From: Pseudogulbenkiania sp.
GTDB lineage: Bacteria > Pseudomonadota > Gammaproteobacteria > Burkholderiales > Chromobacteriaceae
Direction of reading: 5' to 3'
NCBI GenBank assembly: GCA_018260425.1
Contig: JAGLBD010000019.1
Coordinates: 1-58,784, forward strand
DNA length: 58,784 bases
The translations under genes were made by a program, and so were the position numbers. The notes below the pieces were generated by a model. That model had not been told where the DNA came from, did no database searches, and worked only from the letters and a program-made list of their open reading frames with translations. This document shows positions 1 to 8,896 of the stretch, piece by piece (position 1 is the stretch's first letter; the number at the start of each line of letters is the position of its first letter).

Positions 1-171
1 CCCGGAGTTGAAACGTTGGGCATCGCCCTCGCTGGCCATCAGGATATCCCAGCCCTGGTTTCCCGAGGACATCAGCAAATAAGGAAAACGGGCAGGCTGT
101 GCCGCATGCAGCGCCAACAGGTCGGGGATACTATCAAGGCGTTCGGTGAACATGAGGGAAAGGGCTCGCAT
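1..171 (-). CDS. pabB: Aminodeoxychorismate synthase component I, N-terminal fragment
   Basis: The minus strand is open from an ATG at 171 to the left edge, giving 57 residues. The stretch LLALHAAQPARFPYLL followed by GWDILMA resembles the start of PabB, where the corresponding segment leads into a SRFDIL-type motif. PabB aminates chorismate together with PabA in folate synthesis. A second in-frame ATG at 153 is an equally possible start. The gene lies downstream of fabF, where many proteobacteria carry pab genes (usually pabC), but a strong hairpin separates it from fabF, so it may be read through only partly. Identification rests on a short N-terminus and is tentative. Confidence 0.6.
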   Translation of the reverse strand, partial: MRALSLMFTERLDSIPDLLALHAAQPARFPYLLMSSGNQGWDILMASEGDAQRFNSG

Positions 172-182
172 CCAAAAGATAA

Positions 183-217
183 AAAAACCGCTGCGAGTGT
201 AACGCAGCGGTTTTTGC
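183..217. terminator. Bidirectional intrinsic terminator after fabF
   Basis: A near-perfect stem of AAAACCGCTGCG and CGCAGCGGTTTT around an 8-base loop has A and T runs on both sides, so it can end transcription in both directions. It sits in the 66-bp gap between the fabF stop and the pabB start. Confidence 0.85.
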
Positions 218-237
218 CGGCAAAGGACTAATTACGC

Positions 238-1479
238 TCAGACTCGCTTGAACACCAAGGTGCCATTGGTGCCACCAAAACCAAAGGAATTGGAGATCGC
301 CACACGGATCTTCATCTCGCGGGCGCCTTCTTTAACGTAATCCAGATCGCAACCAGACTCCAGGTCCTGTTCGGTCATATTGATGGTCGGCGGAGAAATC
401 TGGTTGTACAAGGCCAGAATCGAATACACCGCTTCTACCCCGCCAGCGCCCCCCAGCAAGTGGCCGGTCATCGACTTGGTCGAGTTGACCACCGTCTTGT
501 AGGCGTGATCGCCCAAGGCCAGTTTCAAGGCAACCGTTTCATTGGTATCACCCAACGGCGTCGAGGTGCCATGGGCATTGATGTAGTCCACTTCGTCTAC
601 ATTTACACCGGCATCGCGCAGCGCATTGGTAATACCCCGCGCCGGACCTTCGCTGGACGGAGCGGTAATGTGGTGGGCATCGGAACTCATGCCAAAGCCT
701 ACCAGCTCCGCATAAATACGAGCGCCACGTTTCACTGCGTGCTCATAGTCTTCCAGCACCACTACACCGGCACCCTCACCCATCACAAAACCATCACGCT
801 GCTTGTCCCAAGGACGGGACGCACCGGCCGGGTCGTCATTGCGGGTCGACAGGGCTTTCATGGCGGCAAAACCACCGATACCCAGACGCGAAATAGCGCC
901 TTCGGCACCACCGGCAACCATAACATCGGCATCGCCGTACTGGATCATACGGGCGGCATCGCCGATGCAATGGGCACCGGTGGTACATGCCGACACGATA
1001 CCGTAAGTCGGACCCTGGAAGCCTTTGAGGATCGACACCTGACCTGCGATCAGGTTGATCAGCGAACCGGGGATAAAGAACGGGCCGATTTTGCGCGGTC
1101 CGCCTTGCATCAGGTCGACACCGGTTTCCTCGATCAGCGGCAGGCCACCGATACCGGAGCCGATATTGACGCCGACGCGGGTCTTGTCCAGACCCGGGGT
1201 ATCGTCAAGCCCGGCGTCTGCAATGGCTTGCAGTGCGGCGGCGATACCGTAATGAATGAATACGTCGTTGCGACGCGCTTCTTTCGGCGAAATGTAATCG
1301 CCGATTGCAAAATCCTTCACTTCACCGGCAATCTGGCACGCCATATCGCTGGCGTCGAAGCGGGTGATGGTGGCGATGCCGGATTTGCCGGCCAGCAGGT
1401 TGGCCCAGCCGGTGGCGACGTCGTTGCCAACCGGGGACACATGACCCAGACCGGTAATGACTACTCTTCGTTTGGACAC
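238..1479 (-). CDS. fabF: Beta-ketoacyl-ACP synthase II
   Basis: This 413-residue condensing enzyme elongates acyl-ACP with malonyl-ACP in type II fatty acid synthesis. The nucleophile is in VSACTTGAH (Cys about 165), and both catalytic histidines are visible in NAHGTSTPLGD and MTGHLLGGAGG; the C-terminal glycine-rich loop FGFGGTNG is intact. The open frame extends 15 codons upstream to an ATG, but a GTG at 1479 preceded by GGAGA at normal spacing gives exactly the usual FabF length and the MSKRRVVITG start, so that start was chosen. It follows acpP, with a terminator-like hairpin in between that should keep its level below that of ACP. Confidence 0.97.
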   Translation of the reverse strand: MSKRRVVITGLGHVSPVGNDVATGWANLLAGKSGIATITRFDASDMACQIAGEVKDFAIGDYISPKEARRNDVFIHYGIAAALQAIADAGLDDTPGLDKTRVGVNIGSGIGGLPLIEETGVDLMQGGPRKIGPFFIPGSLINLIAGQVSILKGFQGPTYGIVSACTTGAHCIGDAARMIQYGDADVMVAGGAEGAISRLGIGGFAAMKALSTRNDDPAGASRPWDKQRDGFVMGEGAGVVVLEDYEHAVKRGARIYAELVGFGMSSDAHHITAPSSEGPARGITNALRDAGVNVDEVDYINAHGTSTPLGDTNETVALKLALGDHAYKTVVNSTKSMTGHLLGGAGGVEAVYSILALYNQISPPTINMTEQDLESGCDLDYVKEGAREMKIRVAISNSFGFGGTNGTLVFKRV

Positions 1480-1573
1480 GGGGCTTTCTCCGCGCGGGAG
1501 GGAGGGGGCCTTCTCCCGATGCATGTTGAACTGGTTGGAACGGATTCAAACAGCTGTTTGCAATCCATTCGTG

Positions 1574-1614
1574 AAAAAACCTCTGCTTGCGGTGAAAACA
1601 CCGTCGGCAGAGGT
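1574..1614 (-). terminator. Intercistronic terminator between acpP and fabF
   Basis: On the minus strand ACCTCTGC pairs with GCAGAGGT, and inside it CGGTG pairs with CACCG around TTTT; a run of six T follows. This is a well-formed intrinsic terminator or attenuator placed between acpP and fabF, and would lower fabF relative to the very abundant acyl carrier protein. Confidence 0.8.
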
Positions 1615-1634
1615 CCCGGCAAGATCTTGCCTGA

Positions 1635-1874
1635 TTACTTGTTCAGGTGGGCCGTGACGTAGTCGATGGCTTGTTGAACGGTGGTGATCTTTTCGGCTTC
1701 TTCGTCAGGGATCTCGCACTCGAACTCTTCTTCCAGCGCCATAACGAGTTCAACGGTGTCAAGGGAATCGGCGCCCAGATCGTCCACGAAAGAAGATTCG
1801 ATCTTCACTTCGGCTTCGTTGACGCCGAGTTGTTCAGCAACGATCTTCTTTACACGCAGTTCGATATTTTCCAT
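1635..1874 (-). CDS. acpP: Acyl carrier protein
   Basis: A 79-residue acidic protein with the phosphopantetheine attachment site in GADSLDTVE (Ser37). It carries the growing acyl chain between the Fab enzymes and donates it to PlsX and other acyltransferases. Length and the acidic helix II are typical of housekeeping ACP. A 109-bp gap separates it from fabG; that gap is AT-rich and holds a small 8-bp stem with a TTTT loop around 1954-1973, so acpP may also have its own promoter there, although no clear hexamer pair was found. Confidence 0.98.
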   Translation of the reverse strand: MENIELRVKKIVAEQLGVNEAEVKIESSFVDDLGADSLDTVELVMALEEEFECEIPDEEAEKITTVQQAIDYVTAHLNK

Positions 1875-1983
1875 TTTAAACCCTTTACCTTTCTGTGCTC
1901 AGGATAACAAAACCCGAGTATTCTACAAAAAAAAATTAGAGTAGCCTACCTAATTTCAGCGAAAACACTGAAAAAAGCGGCGA

Positions 1984-2721
1984 TCAGGGCATCAGCATGC
2001 CACCGTTGACGTGCAAAGTCTGTCCGGTGATATAAGAAGCCTTGTCCGAAGCCAGAAAAATCACGGCATCGGCAATGTCTTTTACGTCGCCCAGCCGACC
2101 CAGTGAAATCTGGCCAACCAAGGCTTCGCGTTGTGCTTCCGGCAACGCACGGGTCATGTCCGTATCGATAAAACCAGGAGCGACACAGTTCACGGTGATG
2201 TTGCGACTGCCAACCTCGCGTGCCATCGACTTGCTAAAACCGATGATACCGGCTTTGGCAGCTGCATAGTTAGCCTGACCGGCATTGCCCATGACACCCA
2301 CCACCGAAGCGATATTGATGATGCGGCCATGACGCGCTTTCATCATGCCACGCAATACCGCCTTGGATGCCTTGAATACCGACTTGAGATTGGTCTCCAT
2401 GATAGAGTCCCAGTCGCTATCCTTCATTCTGACCAGCAAGGTATCACGAGTGATACCGGCATTGTTGACCAGAATGGAAATCTCGCCGAATTCCGCGGCA
2501 ATTTCATCCACCAGACGCTCGATCGCGCCCTCCTCGGTGACATTCAGCACCCGGCCGGCGCCCCCGGCAGCAGACAGGCGTTCATGGATGGCGGCCGCAC
2601 CCGACTCGCTGGTCGCCGTACCGATCACACGTGCGCCTTCGGCAAGCATGGCCTCGGCAATCGCCGCCCCGATGCCGCGCGATGCGCCGGTCACCAGAAC
2701 AATCTTGTCTTTCAACAGCAT
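1984..2721 (-). CDS. fabG: 3-oxoacyl-ACP reductase
   Basis: A 245-residue short-chain dehydrogenase that reduces beta-ketoacyl-ACP with NADPH. The cofactor motif TGASRGIG (residues 11-18), NNAG, and the catalytic Ser139, Tyr152 and Lys156 (YAAAK) are all present. Its place between fabD and acpP is the standard fab order. Start is an ATG with GGAGAA just upstream. Confidence 0.97.
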   Translation of the reverse strand: MLLKDKIVLVTGASRGIGAAIAEAMLAEGARVIGTATSESGAAAIHERLSAAGGAGRVLNVTEEGAIERLVDEIAAEFGEISILVNNAGITRDTLLVRMKDSDWDSIMETNLKSVFKASKAVLRGMMKARHGRIINIASVVGVMGNAGQANYAAAKAGIIGFSKSMAREVGSRNITVNCVAPGFIDTDMTRALPEAQREALVGQISLGRLGDVKDIADAVIFLASDKASYITGQTLHVNGGMLMP

Positions 2722-2737
2722 TCGGTTCTCCTTGAGC

Positions 2738-3667
2738 TCAAGCCAGCTCGGCCAGTGCGGTTTCCACCGCGGCCTTGTCGGTCAACGCCACACACTTGAC
2801 GCTACCGTCGATACGCTTGACCAAGCCTGCCAGCACTTTGCCCGGACCACACTCGGCCATGCCGGTGATCCCTTCGGCGACCAGCGCCGTAATGGTTTCC
2901 GTCCAACGCACCGGGCTATATAGCTGGCTCACCAACGCGGCACGGATGGCATCCGGGTCACTATGGCTTGCCACATCGGTATTATGCGTCACTTTAATGA
3001 CAGGAACATTGACTGTCACGTCTGCCAATGCTGCAGCGAGACGATCGGCAGCCGGTTTCATCAAGGCGCAGTGCGAAGGCACCGATACCGGCAATGGCAG
3101 GGCACGTTTGGCACCGCGAGCCTTGCAGGCTTCCATGGCACGCGCCACGGCATCCTTGCTGCCAGCGATAACCACTTGTCCCGGCGAGTTGAAATTGACC
3201 GCTTCCACCACCTCGTTGCCAGCCGCTTCACGGCAGGCTTCGATGATGGCAGCGTCATCCAGCCCCAAAATCGCGGCCATCGCGCCGGTACCGGCCGGCA
3301 CGGCATCTTGCATGGCCTCGGCGCGCAAGCGCACCAGGCGCAGGGCATCGGCGAACGCCAAAGCACCGGCAGCGACCAGCGCGGTATATTCGCCCAGACT
3401 ATGGCCGGCCACTGCAACGGGTTTTTCACCGCCCAGCGACTCCCAGGCACGCCATACGGCGACACCGGCAGTCAGCATCAACGGTTGGGTATTGACCGTG
3501 GCATTGATGGCGTCTGCGGTTTCGGCGCCCAGCATCGCCCACAGATCCTCGCCCAGCACGGCAGAGGCTTCGTCAAAGGTCTGGCGGACAACCGGCAAGT
3601 CGGCAAAGCCGTCCATCATGCCAAGACTTTGGGACCCCTGTCCCGGAAAAAGAAAGGCAAAAGCCAT
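2738..3667 (-). CDS. fabD: Malonyl-CoA:ACP transacylase
   Basis: A 309-residue transferase that loads malonate from CoA onto ACP. The nucleophilic serine is in GHSLGE (Ser90), with the partner histidine in VPSHC and the substrate-binding GQGSQ near the N-terminus. The frame is open further upstream, into fabH, but the ATG at 3667 with a GGAGAG box six bases ahead gives the normal MAFAFLFPGQG start and family length, so it was preferred. Confidence 0.97.
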   Translation of the reverse strand: MAFAFLFPGQGSQSLGMMDGFADLPVVRQTFDEASAVLGEDLWAMLGAETADAINATVNTQPLMLTAGVAVWRAWESLGGEKPVAVAGHSLGEYTALVAAGALAFADALRLVRLRAEAMQDAVPAGTGAMAAILGLDDAAIIEACREAAGNEVVEAVNFNSPGQVVIAGSKDAVARAMEACKARGAKRALPLPVSVPSHCALMKPAADRLAAALADVTVNVPVIKVTHNTDVASHSDPDAIRAALVSQLYSPVRWTETITALVAEGITGMAECGPGKVLAGLVKRIDGSVKCVALTDKAAVETALAELA

Positions 3668-3683
3668 GATCTCTCCAGTGAAA

Positions 3684-4643
3684 TCAGATTTTGAGCAGAA
3701 CGGCACCCCAGGCAAAGCCGCCGCCGATACCTTCCAGCATGACGGTTTGGCCCGGTTTGATACGGCCATCGCGCACCGCGGCGTCCAGCGCCAGCGGAAT
3801 CGAGGCGGCCGAGGTATTGCCCTGATCAGGCAAGGTCACGATCACCCGCTCCATCGGCAAGCCAAGATGGCGCGCCGTGGATTCGATAATGCGCAGGTTG
3901 GCCTGATGTGGCACCAGCCAGTCAAGCTGGTCTTGTGCAACACCGGCTTCTTGCAGCGTGCGGGTCGCGATGTCCGACAGGGCCTTGACCGCGAACTTGA
4001 ATACCGCAGGGCCATCCATGTTCAGGTAGGGCAAACCCTGAATCTTGCCGCCGGCAATCTGTGCCGGAGTATTGAGGATATCCTTGAAACGACCATCGGC
4101 GGCCAGCTTGGCATGCAGGATGCCCGGCGTATCGGACGCACCGAGAATCACCGCACCGGCACCATCGCCGAACAGCACGCTGGTACGCCGATCCTCCCAG
4201 TCGAGGATGCGCGAGATGATTTCGGCGCCGACCACCAGTGCCGTGCGCGCCATCCCGCTCTTGATGTAATTGTGGGCCGTGGTCAGTGCGTAGATGAAAC
4301 CGCTGCATACCGCCTGCACGTCAAACGCCGGGCATCCGTGGATACCAAGCTTTTCCTGCAACAGGCAGGCCGTGCTGGGGAAGACCATATCGGGTGTGGT
4401 GGTGGCCACGATGATCAGATCGATGTCAGTGGCATTGATGCCGGCCGCATCGATGGCGGCAAGCGACGCGCGCAAGGCGAGGTCGCTGGTCTTGTCCTGA
4501 TCATCGGCAATGCGACGTGCGCGTATGCCGGTACGAGAGACGATCCACTCGTCGCTCGTATCGACACGCTCCGCCAACATTGCATTCGTGACCACATTGG
4601 CAGGCAGAAAACTGCCAGTGCCGAGAATGCGGGAATGCACCAT
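3684..4643 (-). CDS. fabH: Beta-ketoacyl-ACP synthase III
   Basis: A 319-residue condensing enzyme that starts fatty acid synthesis from acetyl-CoA and malonyl-ACP. The catalytic cysteine lies in DVQAVCSGF (Cys113), with the His in PHQAN and the Asn in DQGNTSAAS; the C-terminal [10 protein letters not shown] is typical. It sits 12 bp after plsX and 16 bp before fabD in one transcription unit. Confidence 0.97.
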   Translation of the reverse strand: MVHSRILGTGSFLPANVVTNAMLAERVDTSDEWIVSRTGIRARRIADDQDKTSDLALRASLAAIDAAGINATDIDLIIVATTTPDMVFPSTACLLQEKLGIHGCPAFDVQAVCSGFIYALTTAHNYIKSGMARTALVVGAEIISRILDWEDRRTSVLFGDGAGAVILGASDTPGILHAKLAADGRFKDILNTPAQIAGGKIQGLPYLNMDGPAVFKFAVKALSDIATRTLQEAGVAQDQLDWLVPHQANLRIIESTARHLGLPMERVIVTLPDQGNTSAASIPLALDAAVRDGRIKPGQTVMLEGIGGGFAWGAVLLKI

Positions 4644-4655
4644 AAGAGTGTTGGT

Positions 4656-5696
4656 TCAGTTCGCTTCTGCCTCGGATCGCTTGAGGTTTTCTAGTTGACT
4701 TGCGACCCGGTCGGCGATGTGACCGATCACGTTGGAACCGACTTCCTCGCAAGCCTGTTCCAGCGCATAACGAAATCCCAGCTCGTCGGTTCCGCCGTGG
4801 CTTTTTACCACGATGCCCCTCAGCCCCAGAAAACTGGCGCCGTTGTAGCGACGGGTATCGACACGATTCTTGAAGTGTCGCAATACCGGCATCGCTGCCA
4901 GGGCACAGAGCCGGGTCCACCAGCTCCGCATGAGTTCCTCGCGAAGGAAAACGGCAATCATGTGCGCCAGCCCCTCAGCTGATTTGAGCGCCACGTTGCC
5001 GACAAAACCGTCGCAGACTACCACATCTACGGTGCCTTTGTAGACGTCATTGCCTTCGACGTTGCCATAGAAGTTCAGCTCGGAGCCGCGCAGCAACTCG
5101 GCTGCACGCTTGACGCTGTCGGTTCCCTTGATGTCTTCGGAGCCGATATTGAGCAGGCCGACAGTCGGGTTTTCCTTGTGTCGCAGACACGACACCAGTT
5201 CGGACCCCATGATGCCGAATTGCAGAAGTTGTTCCGGGGAACTATCGACATTGCCGCCCAGATCCAGCATGCAGGTCGTCCCTTTGATGGACGGCATGAG
5301 CTTGGCAATGGCGGGACGGTCGATACCCGGGATGGTTTTAAGGACGAAGCGAGCCGTCGCCATGAGTGCACCGGTATTTCCGGCGGACACGGCGGCCTGA
5401 GCCTCGCCGGACTTGACGAGGTTGATGGCGACCCGCATCGACGAGTCTTTCTTGTTTTTCAGGGCCAGTTGCGGCGCTTCGTCCATGTCCACCACCTGAG
5501 AGGCGTGCTGGATACGGATGCGCGAACGCAACGCAGGCTCCATGCGGGTCAGTTCCGCTTCAATGGCGGCACTGTCTCCTACAAGTACAAGACTGGCGTC
5601 GGGATGATCTTTGAGGAATTGGATCGATGCCGGGACGGTGACCTTGAGGCCAACGTCACCGCCCATTGCATCAACCGCTACGGTGATAGTCATCAA
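4656..5696 (-). CDS. plsX: Phosphate acyltransferase
   Basis: A 346-residue PlsX that makes acyl-phosphate from acyl-ACP, feeding PlsY in phosphatidic acid synthesis. The N-terminal [11 protein letters not shown], the [10 protein letters not shown] loop and [13 protein letters not shown] are hallmarks. It links the fatty acid genes downstream to phospholipid synthesis, and follows rpmF as in most proteobacteria. Confidence 0.97.
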   Translation of the reverse strand: MMTITVAVDAMGGDVGLKVTVPASIQFLKDHPDASLVLVGDSAAIEAELTRMEPALRSRIRIQHASQVVDMDEAPQLALKNKKDSSMRVAINLVKSGEAQAAVSAGNTGALMATARFVLKTIPGIDRPAIAKLMPSIKGTTCMLDLGGNVDSSPEQLLQFGIMGSELVSCLRHKENPTVGLLNIGSEDIKGTDSVKRAAELLRGSELNFYGNVEGNDVYKGTVDVVVCDGFVGNVALKSAEGLAHMIAVFLREELMRSWWTRLCALAAMPVLRHFKNRVDTRRYNGASFLGLRGIVVKSHGGTDELGFRYALEQACEEVGSNVIGHIADRVASQLENLKRSEAEAN

Positions 5697-5750
5697 CGTG
5701 TACGGTAGTAAACCTACCTGTTGTTATGAAGGACAGGAGGGTTGACGAGA

Positions 5751-5930
5751 TTACTCGCCTTTGGCCTTCACAACCTTGCGGCCGCGATAGAAACCATTCG
5801 GGGTGATGTGGTGACGCAGGTGCGTCTCACCGGTGGTCGGCTCTTTGGCCAGGGCCGGAGCAGTCAGAAAATCGTGTGCACGATGCATGCCACGCTTGGA
5901 CGGGGACTTTTTGTTCTGTTGAACAGCCAT
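5751..5930 (-). CDS. rpmF: 50S ribosomal protein L32
   Basis: A 59-residue basic protein starting [20 protein letters not shown] and ending in [14 protein letters not shown], clearly L32. It has no cysteines, so it is the zinc-free form, as in enteric bacteria. It sits between yceD and plsX, the usual coupling of this ribosomal gene to lipid synthesis. Confidence 0.97.
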   Translation of the reverse strand: MAVQQNKKSPSKRGMHRAHDFLTAPALAKEPTTGETHLRHHITPNGFYRGRKVVKAKGE

Positions 5931-5963
5931 GATCGACTCCTAAGAAATTCAAGCTAAATACAG

Positions 5964-6473
5964 TTACTCGGACCTGGATCCCTTAAGCTTCGCCAGCACC
6001 GCGAACGGATTCTGCCGGTCAGACTTGGCGCGCAAGAGATGTTCCTCCCCACACTCGCCATGGTTAGGCGAGAGAGGCAAGCCCATGATGATTTCGTCTT
6101 CGATCAGCGCCGCAACGTCAAATTCCTCTTCAGCGACGATGAGAATCGCGTCGAGGGTGTCGTCGGCGTCAACGGCCGCTTCCATACGCTCTTCGTCGGT
6201 GAACAGAGTGATCACCGAGTCGCATCGCAGGTCGTAGACCATATTTTCCAGACAGCGCACGCAGCCGACGGTTACCTTGCCCTCCAGCACCAGCCGGAAG
6301 CTGGGACGGGACAGCGGGTCGCGAAAGCCGGTCAGTGTCCAGGACACTTCGCCGCGATCATCGGCCAGGTCATCAAGCACGCGCTGTTCCAGTGCTGCCA
6401 CGGCAATCGTGCCGGACTGCACTCGCCCTTCACGGACGTAGCGGAGCGGATCAATCAAAATCGGGTTAGACAT
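5964..6473 (-). CDS. yceD: YceD/DUF177 family protein (23S rRNA accumulation protein)
   Basis: A 169-residue DUF177 protein. The family motif with VGCVRCLENMVYDL (a CxxC pair) and the C-terminal GECGEEH segment, together with its position directly before rpmF, support the call. Members affect 23S rRNA levels and have plant homologues needed for 23S processing. The ATG at 6473, just downstream of a good promoter, was chosen over a longer frame that would run antisense through maf. Confidence 0.9.
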   Translation of the reverse strand: MSNPILIDPLRYVREGRVQSGTIAVAALEQRVLDDLADDRGEVSWTLTGFRDPLSRPSFRLVLEGKVTVGCVRCLENMVYDLRCDSVITLFTDEERMEAAVDADDTLDAILIVAEEEFDVAALIEDEIIMGLPLSPNHGECGEEHLLRAKSDRQNPFAVLAKLKGSRSE

Positions 6474-6484
6474 AAACGCAGCAT

Positions 6485-6512
6485 GATATAATCCGTGACC
6501 TTGTTTTGTCAA
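6485..6512 (-). promoter_or_regulatory. Sigma70-type promoter for the yceD-rpmF-plsX-fab operon
   Basis: On the minus strand a perfect TTGACA (6507-6512) is followed after 16 bp by TATATC (6485-6490), a short distance before the yceD ATG. It lies in the 60-bp gap between divergent yceD and maf and is the only good promoter seen at the head of the fab operon. Confidence 0.7.
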
Positions 6513-6533
6513 AAGAATCAAGCATTCATCGTC

Positions 6534-7112
6534 ATGCAGATCATCCTTGCCTCCACTTCGCCCTACCGGCGAGAGATCATTTCCCGTCTGGGACTTCCCG
6601 TCGTTGCGGCCGCTCCGCACTGCGACGAAACCCCGCTGGACCATGAAACCGCGCTCGAGACCGCAACGCGTCTGGCCCGCACCAAGGCCACTTCGCTGGC
6701 CGAACAGTTTCCCGATGCACTGATTATCGGCGGCGATCAGGTCGCCCTGCTGGACGGTCAGCAAATCGGCAAACCGGGCTCCTTCGAAGACGGCGTACGC
6801 ATGTTGGTCTGGATGGGAGGCCGCACGGTGGTCTTTCATTCGGCGTTGGCGCTATACAACACCCGCACCGGCCACCTGCAGGAAACCGTCGGCATCACTC
6901 GCGTCACCCTGCGCAGCATCAGTGAGTCGATGGCGCGCCATTACCTGAGCCGCGAGCCCGATGCCCTCAACTGCGCCGGTTCGGCGAAAAGCGAGGCACT
7001 GGGTGGCGTCTTGATGGAACGCATCGAGTCCGACGACCCTAACTCGCTGATCGGCGTTCCGCTGTTCAGTCTGGTGACAATGCTGCTCAATGAAGGCGTG
7101 GAGATACTCTGA
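6534..7112 (+). CDS. yceF: Maf-like nucleotide pyrophosphatase, YceF type
   Basis: A 192-residue Maf-family protein. It begins with the nucleotide-binding STSPYRRE motif, and the catalytic IIGGDQVA and the IGKPGSFEDG segment follow. The Q in GGDQVA rather than the T of classical Maf, and the position divergent from yceD-rpmF, fit the YceF branch, whose known members hydrolyse m7GTP. The ATG at 6534 gives the family N-terminus MQIILAS; a longer frame upstream lacks support. Its stop overlaps the next start by one base. Confidence 0.88.
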   Translation: MQIILASTSPYRREIISRLGLPVVAAAPHCDETPLDHETALETATRLARTKATSLAEQFPDALIIGGDQVALLDGQQIGKPGSFEDGVRMLVWMGGRTVVFHSALALYNTRTGHLQETVGITRVTLRSISESMARHYLSREPDALNCAGSAKSEALGGVLMERIESDDPNSLIGVPLFSLVTMLLNEGVEIL

Positions 7113-7813
7113 TGGCAACCCTGTTCCTGATCCCGGCCCCGCTTGGCGATGAAAACCGTGCCTGGCTGCCGGAGGCCGACCGGCTGTCGGTGCTGCATCT
7201 GCGTCATTTCGTTGTCGAAGCAGAAAAGACCGCGCGCCGTCACCTGAAGGCGTTAGGGGTCAGCACCCCGATCCGCGAGTTGTCCATGGCGACGCTCAAC
7301 GAACACACCCCGGAAAACGAAGTCGCCGCCCTGCTCGAGCCCTTGCTGGCCGGTCACGATGTCGGCCTGATTTCCGAAGCCGGTTGCCCTGCAGTGGCCG
7401 ATCCGGGTGCACAACTGGTGGCTCTGGCTCACCGCAAGGGCATTGCCGTCATGCCGCTGATCGGCCCCTCCTCCATCCTGCTGGCGCTAATGGCCTCCGG
7501 TGCCAACGGGCAGTGCTTCAGCTTCCGCGGCTACCTGCCGGTAGACCCGGCAGAGCGCAGCAAAACGCTCAAGCAGCTGGAGGAACGTTCGCGCCGGGAA
7601 AACGAAACCCAGTTGTTCATCGAGACCCCGTACCGCAACAACGCCATGCTGGCCCATCTACTGGAAACACTGGCACCGGGCACCCGGCTTGCCGTGGCCT
7701 GCGACCTGACCCTGCCGTCCCAGCAGATCGTCAGCCACCGTGTCTCCGACTGGCCCAAGGAACGCCCGGACCTGCACAAGCGCCCGGCCATCTTCGTCAT
7801 TCACGCGACCTGA
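7112..7813 (+). CDS. SAM-dependent methyltransferase, tetrapyrrole methylase (RsmI-like) family
   Basis: A 233-residue member of the tetrapyrrole/corrin methylase fold. The segments LISEAGCPAVADPGAQLV and LIGPSSILLALMASG match the family's SAM-binding loops, which are shared with RsmI, the 16S rRNA C1402 2'-O-methyltransferase. It is shorter than RsmI (about 280 residues), lacks RsmI's C-terminal extension, and its N-terminus reads LFLIPAPLGD instead of LYVVATPIGN, so it is a paralogue of unknown substrate. It is translationally coupled to maf by a TGATG overlap. Confidence 0.8.
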   Translation: MATLFLIPAPLGDENRAWLPEADRLSVLHLRHFVVEAEKTARRHLKALGVSTPIRELSMATLNEHTPENEVAALLEPLLAGHDVGLISEAGCPAVADPGAQLVALAHRKGIAVMPLIGPSSILLALMASGANGQCFSFRGYLPVDPAERSKTLKQLEERSRRENETQLFIETPYRNNAMLAHLLETLAPGTRLAVACDLTLPSQQIVSHRVSDWPKERPDLHKRPAIFVIHAT

Positions 7814-8660
7814 GCAGCAACTGCTCCAAAGGCTCGCGCCCTGACGGCGCGGGCCGCTCCCCCGCCAGCCGCAGTGTAGCCCCACCCATCGCCCGGTAGG
7901 CCGATGCCAGCACCGTGTCGTGCGACATCACCGCAAGGTGCCTTGCCACGGTGCCCGCATCGCCCCGCACGATCGGCCCCGTAAGCGCCGCCTCTGCCCC
8001 CAAGGCCAGCACATTGGCCAGCGTCTGCTGCATCAGAGTGCCCACCAGTTCACCGGCCACCTCGTCACTCACGCCGGCCTGACCGGCCAATTGCAGCGAC
8101 AAGGCATTCAGGGTCACCAGATAATTGGCCGCCATCGATAGTGCGGCGTGGTAAGCGGCCTTGCCGCCGGGTGCCAGACTGAAGGGGCGCCCTCCGATGG
8201 CCTTGACCCACGCTTCAAGCTCGCTCACCGCACTCGCTTCGCCTTCCAGCGCACACAGGGTGCCGGCAAAGCTGGCAAGACTCCGTACGGGATCGGCAAA
8301 CGACATGGCCGGATGCACACTGGCCAGACGGGCTCCGCAGGCCGCCAACGGCGCCATCAGCGACGACTCTGACGCGCCACTGACATGGAACACGATATCG
8401 CCGGCACGTACCCGTCCGGCGAGCGCCAGCGCGGCAACGACCTCCGCAATGGCGTCGTCAGGCACGGCCAGCAACCACAGATCGGCCGCCGGCAAGGTAG
8501 ATAAGGCCGGCCAGGGTCGGCCTGCCCCGATAAACCCGGCGGCGCTCTCACTGTCGGCAAACTGCCGATTATACAGCGCACCGATAGACAGACTGTCACG
8601 GGACAACTGTCCCAGCACCCGACCCACCCGGCCGGTTCCGATGATATTAAGGGTTTTCAC
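7797..8660 (-). CDS. Rossmann-fold DUF2520 domain protein
   Basis: A 287-residue protein with an NAD(P)-binding N-terminus (IIGTGRVGRVLG, residues about 6-17) and a C-terminal helical DUF2520 domain (around SVHPAMSFADP and AAYHAALSMAANYLVTL). The overall layout resembles ketopantoate reductases and F420-dependent reductases; some DUF2520 proteins may act as alternative ketopantoate reductases, but nothing here proves the substrate. The start is a GTG at 8660 with GGGAGAG upstream; the frame is open for 61 more codons but without a ribosome binding site. Its 3' end overlaps the converging methyltransferase by 17 bp. Confidence 0.82.
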   Translation of the reverse strand: MKTLNIIGTGRVGRVLGQLSRDSLSIGALYNRQFADSESAAGFIGAGRPWPALSTLPAADLWLLAVPDDAIAEVVAALALAGRVRAGDIVFHVSGASESSLMAPLAACGARLASVHPAMSFADPVRSLASFAGTLCALEGEASAVSELEAWVKAIGGRPFSLAPGGKAAYHAALSMAANYLVTLNALSLQLAGQAGVSDEVAGELVGTLMQQTLANVLALGAEAALTGPIVRGDAGTVARHLAVMSHDTVLASAYRAMGGATLRLAGERPAPSGREPLEQLLLRSRE

Positions 8661-8837
8661 CCGACTCTCCCGCTGGACGCCGACGCGCACGGCATCGGCC
8701 AAATGAGTGAGATTGTGCCGCGCGGCACGACGCCCCGCCAGTCCTTCGCAGAAACGAGTCCATGACTGTTCCGGATCGATCCATTCCGGTGAAACACCGC
8801 ACCGCACGTTGCAAACAGCGCGGATAACGCTCGGCTC

Positions 8838-8866
8838 TGGCAAGCGGCGAAAGGGCTTTCTATACT
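8838..8866 (+). promoter_or_regulatory. Promoter for the BLUF gene
   Basis: TGGCAA (8838-8843), 17 bp, then TATACT (8861-8866). The predicted start of transcription is about 25 bp before the BLUF ATG, giving a very short leader. The rest of the gap 8661-8837 between the two divergent genes shows no other feature. Confidence 0.55.
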
Positions 8867-8896
8867 TCGTTTCCCGACACCGGTTTGACAGCTGCC

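Noticed and set aside
2775-4694. Plus-strand open frame of about 639 codons opposite fabD and fabH
   Set aside because: Shadow frame across two conserved genes.
8661-8843. 61-codon N-terminal extension of the DUF2520 protein
   Set aside because: The GTG at 8660 has a good ribosome binding site and gives the normal Rossmann start; the extension has no recognisable fold.
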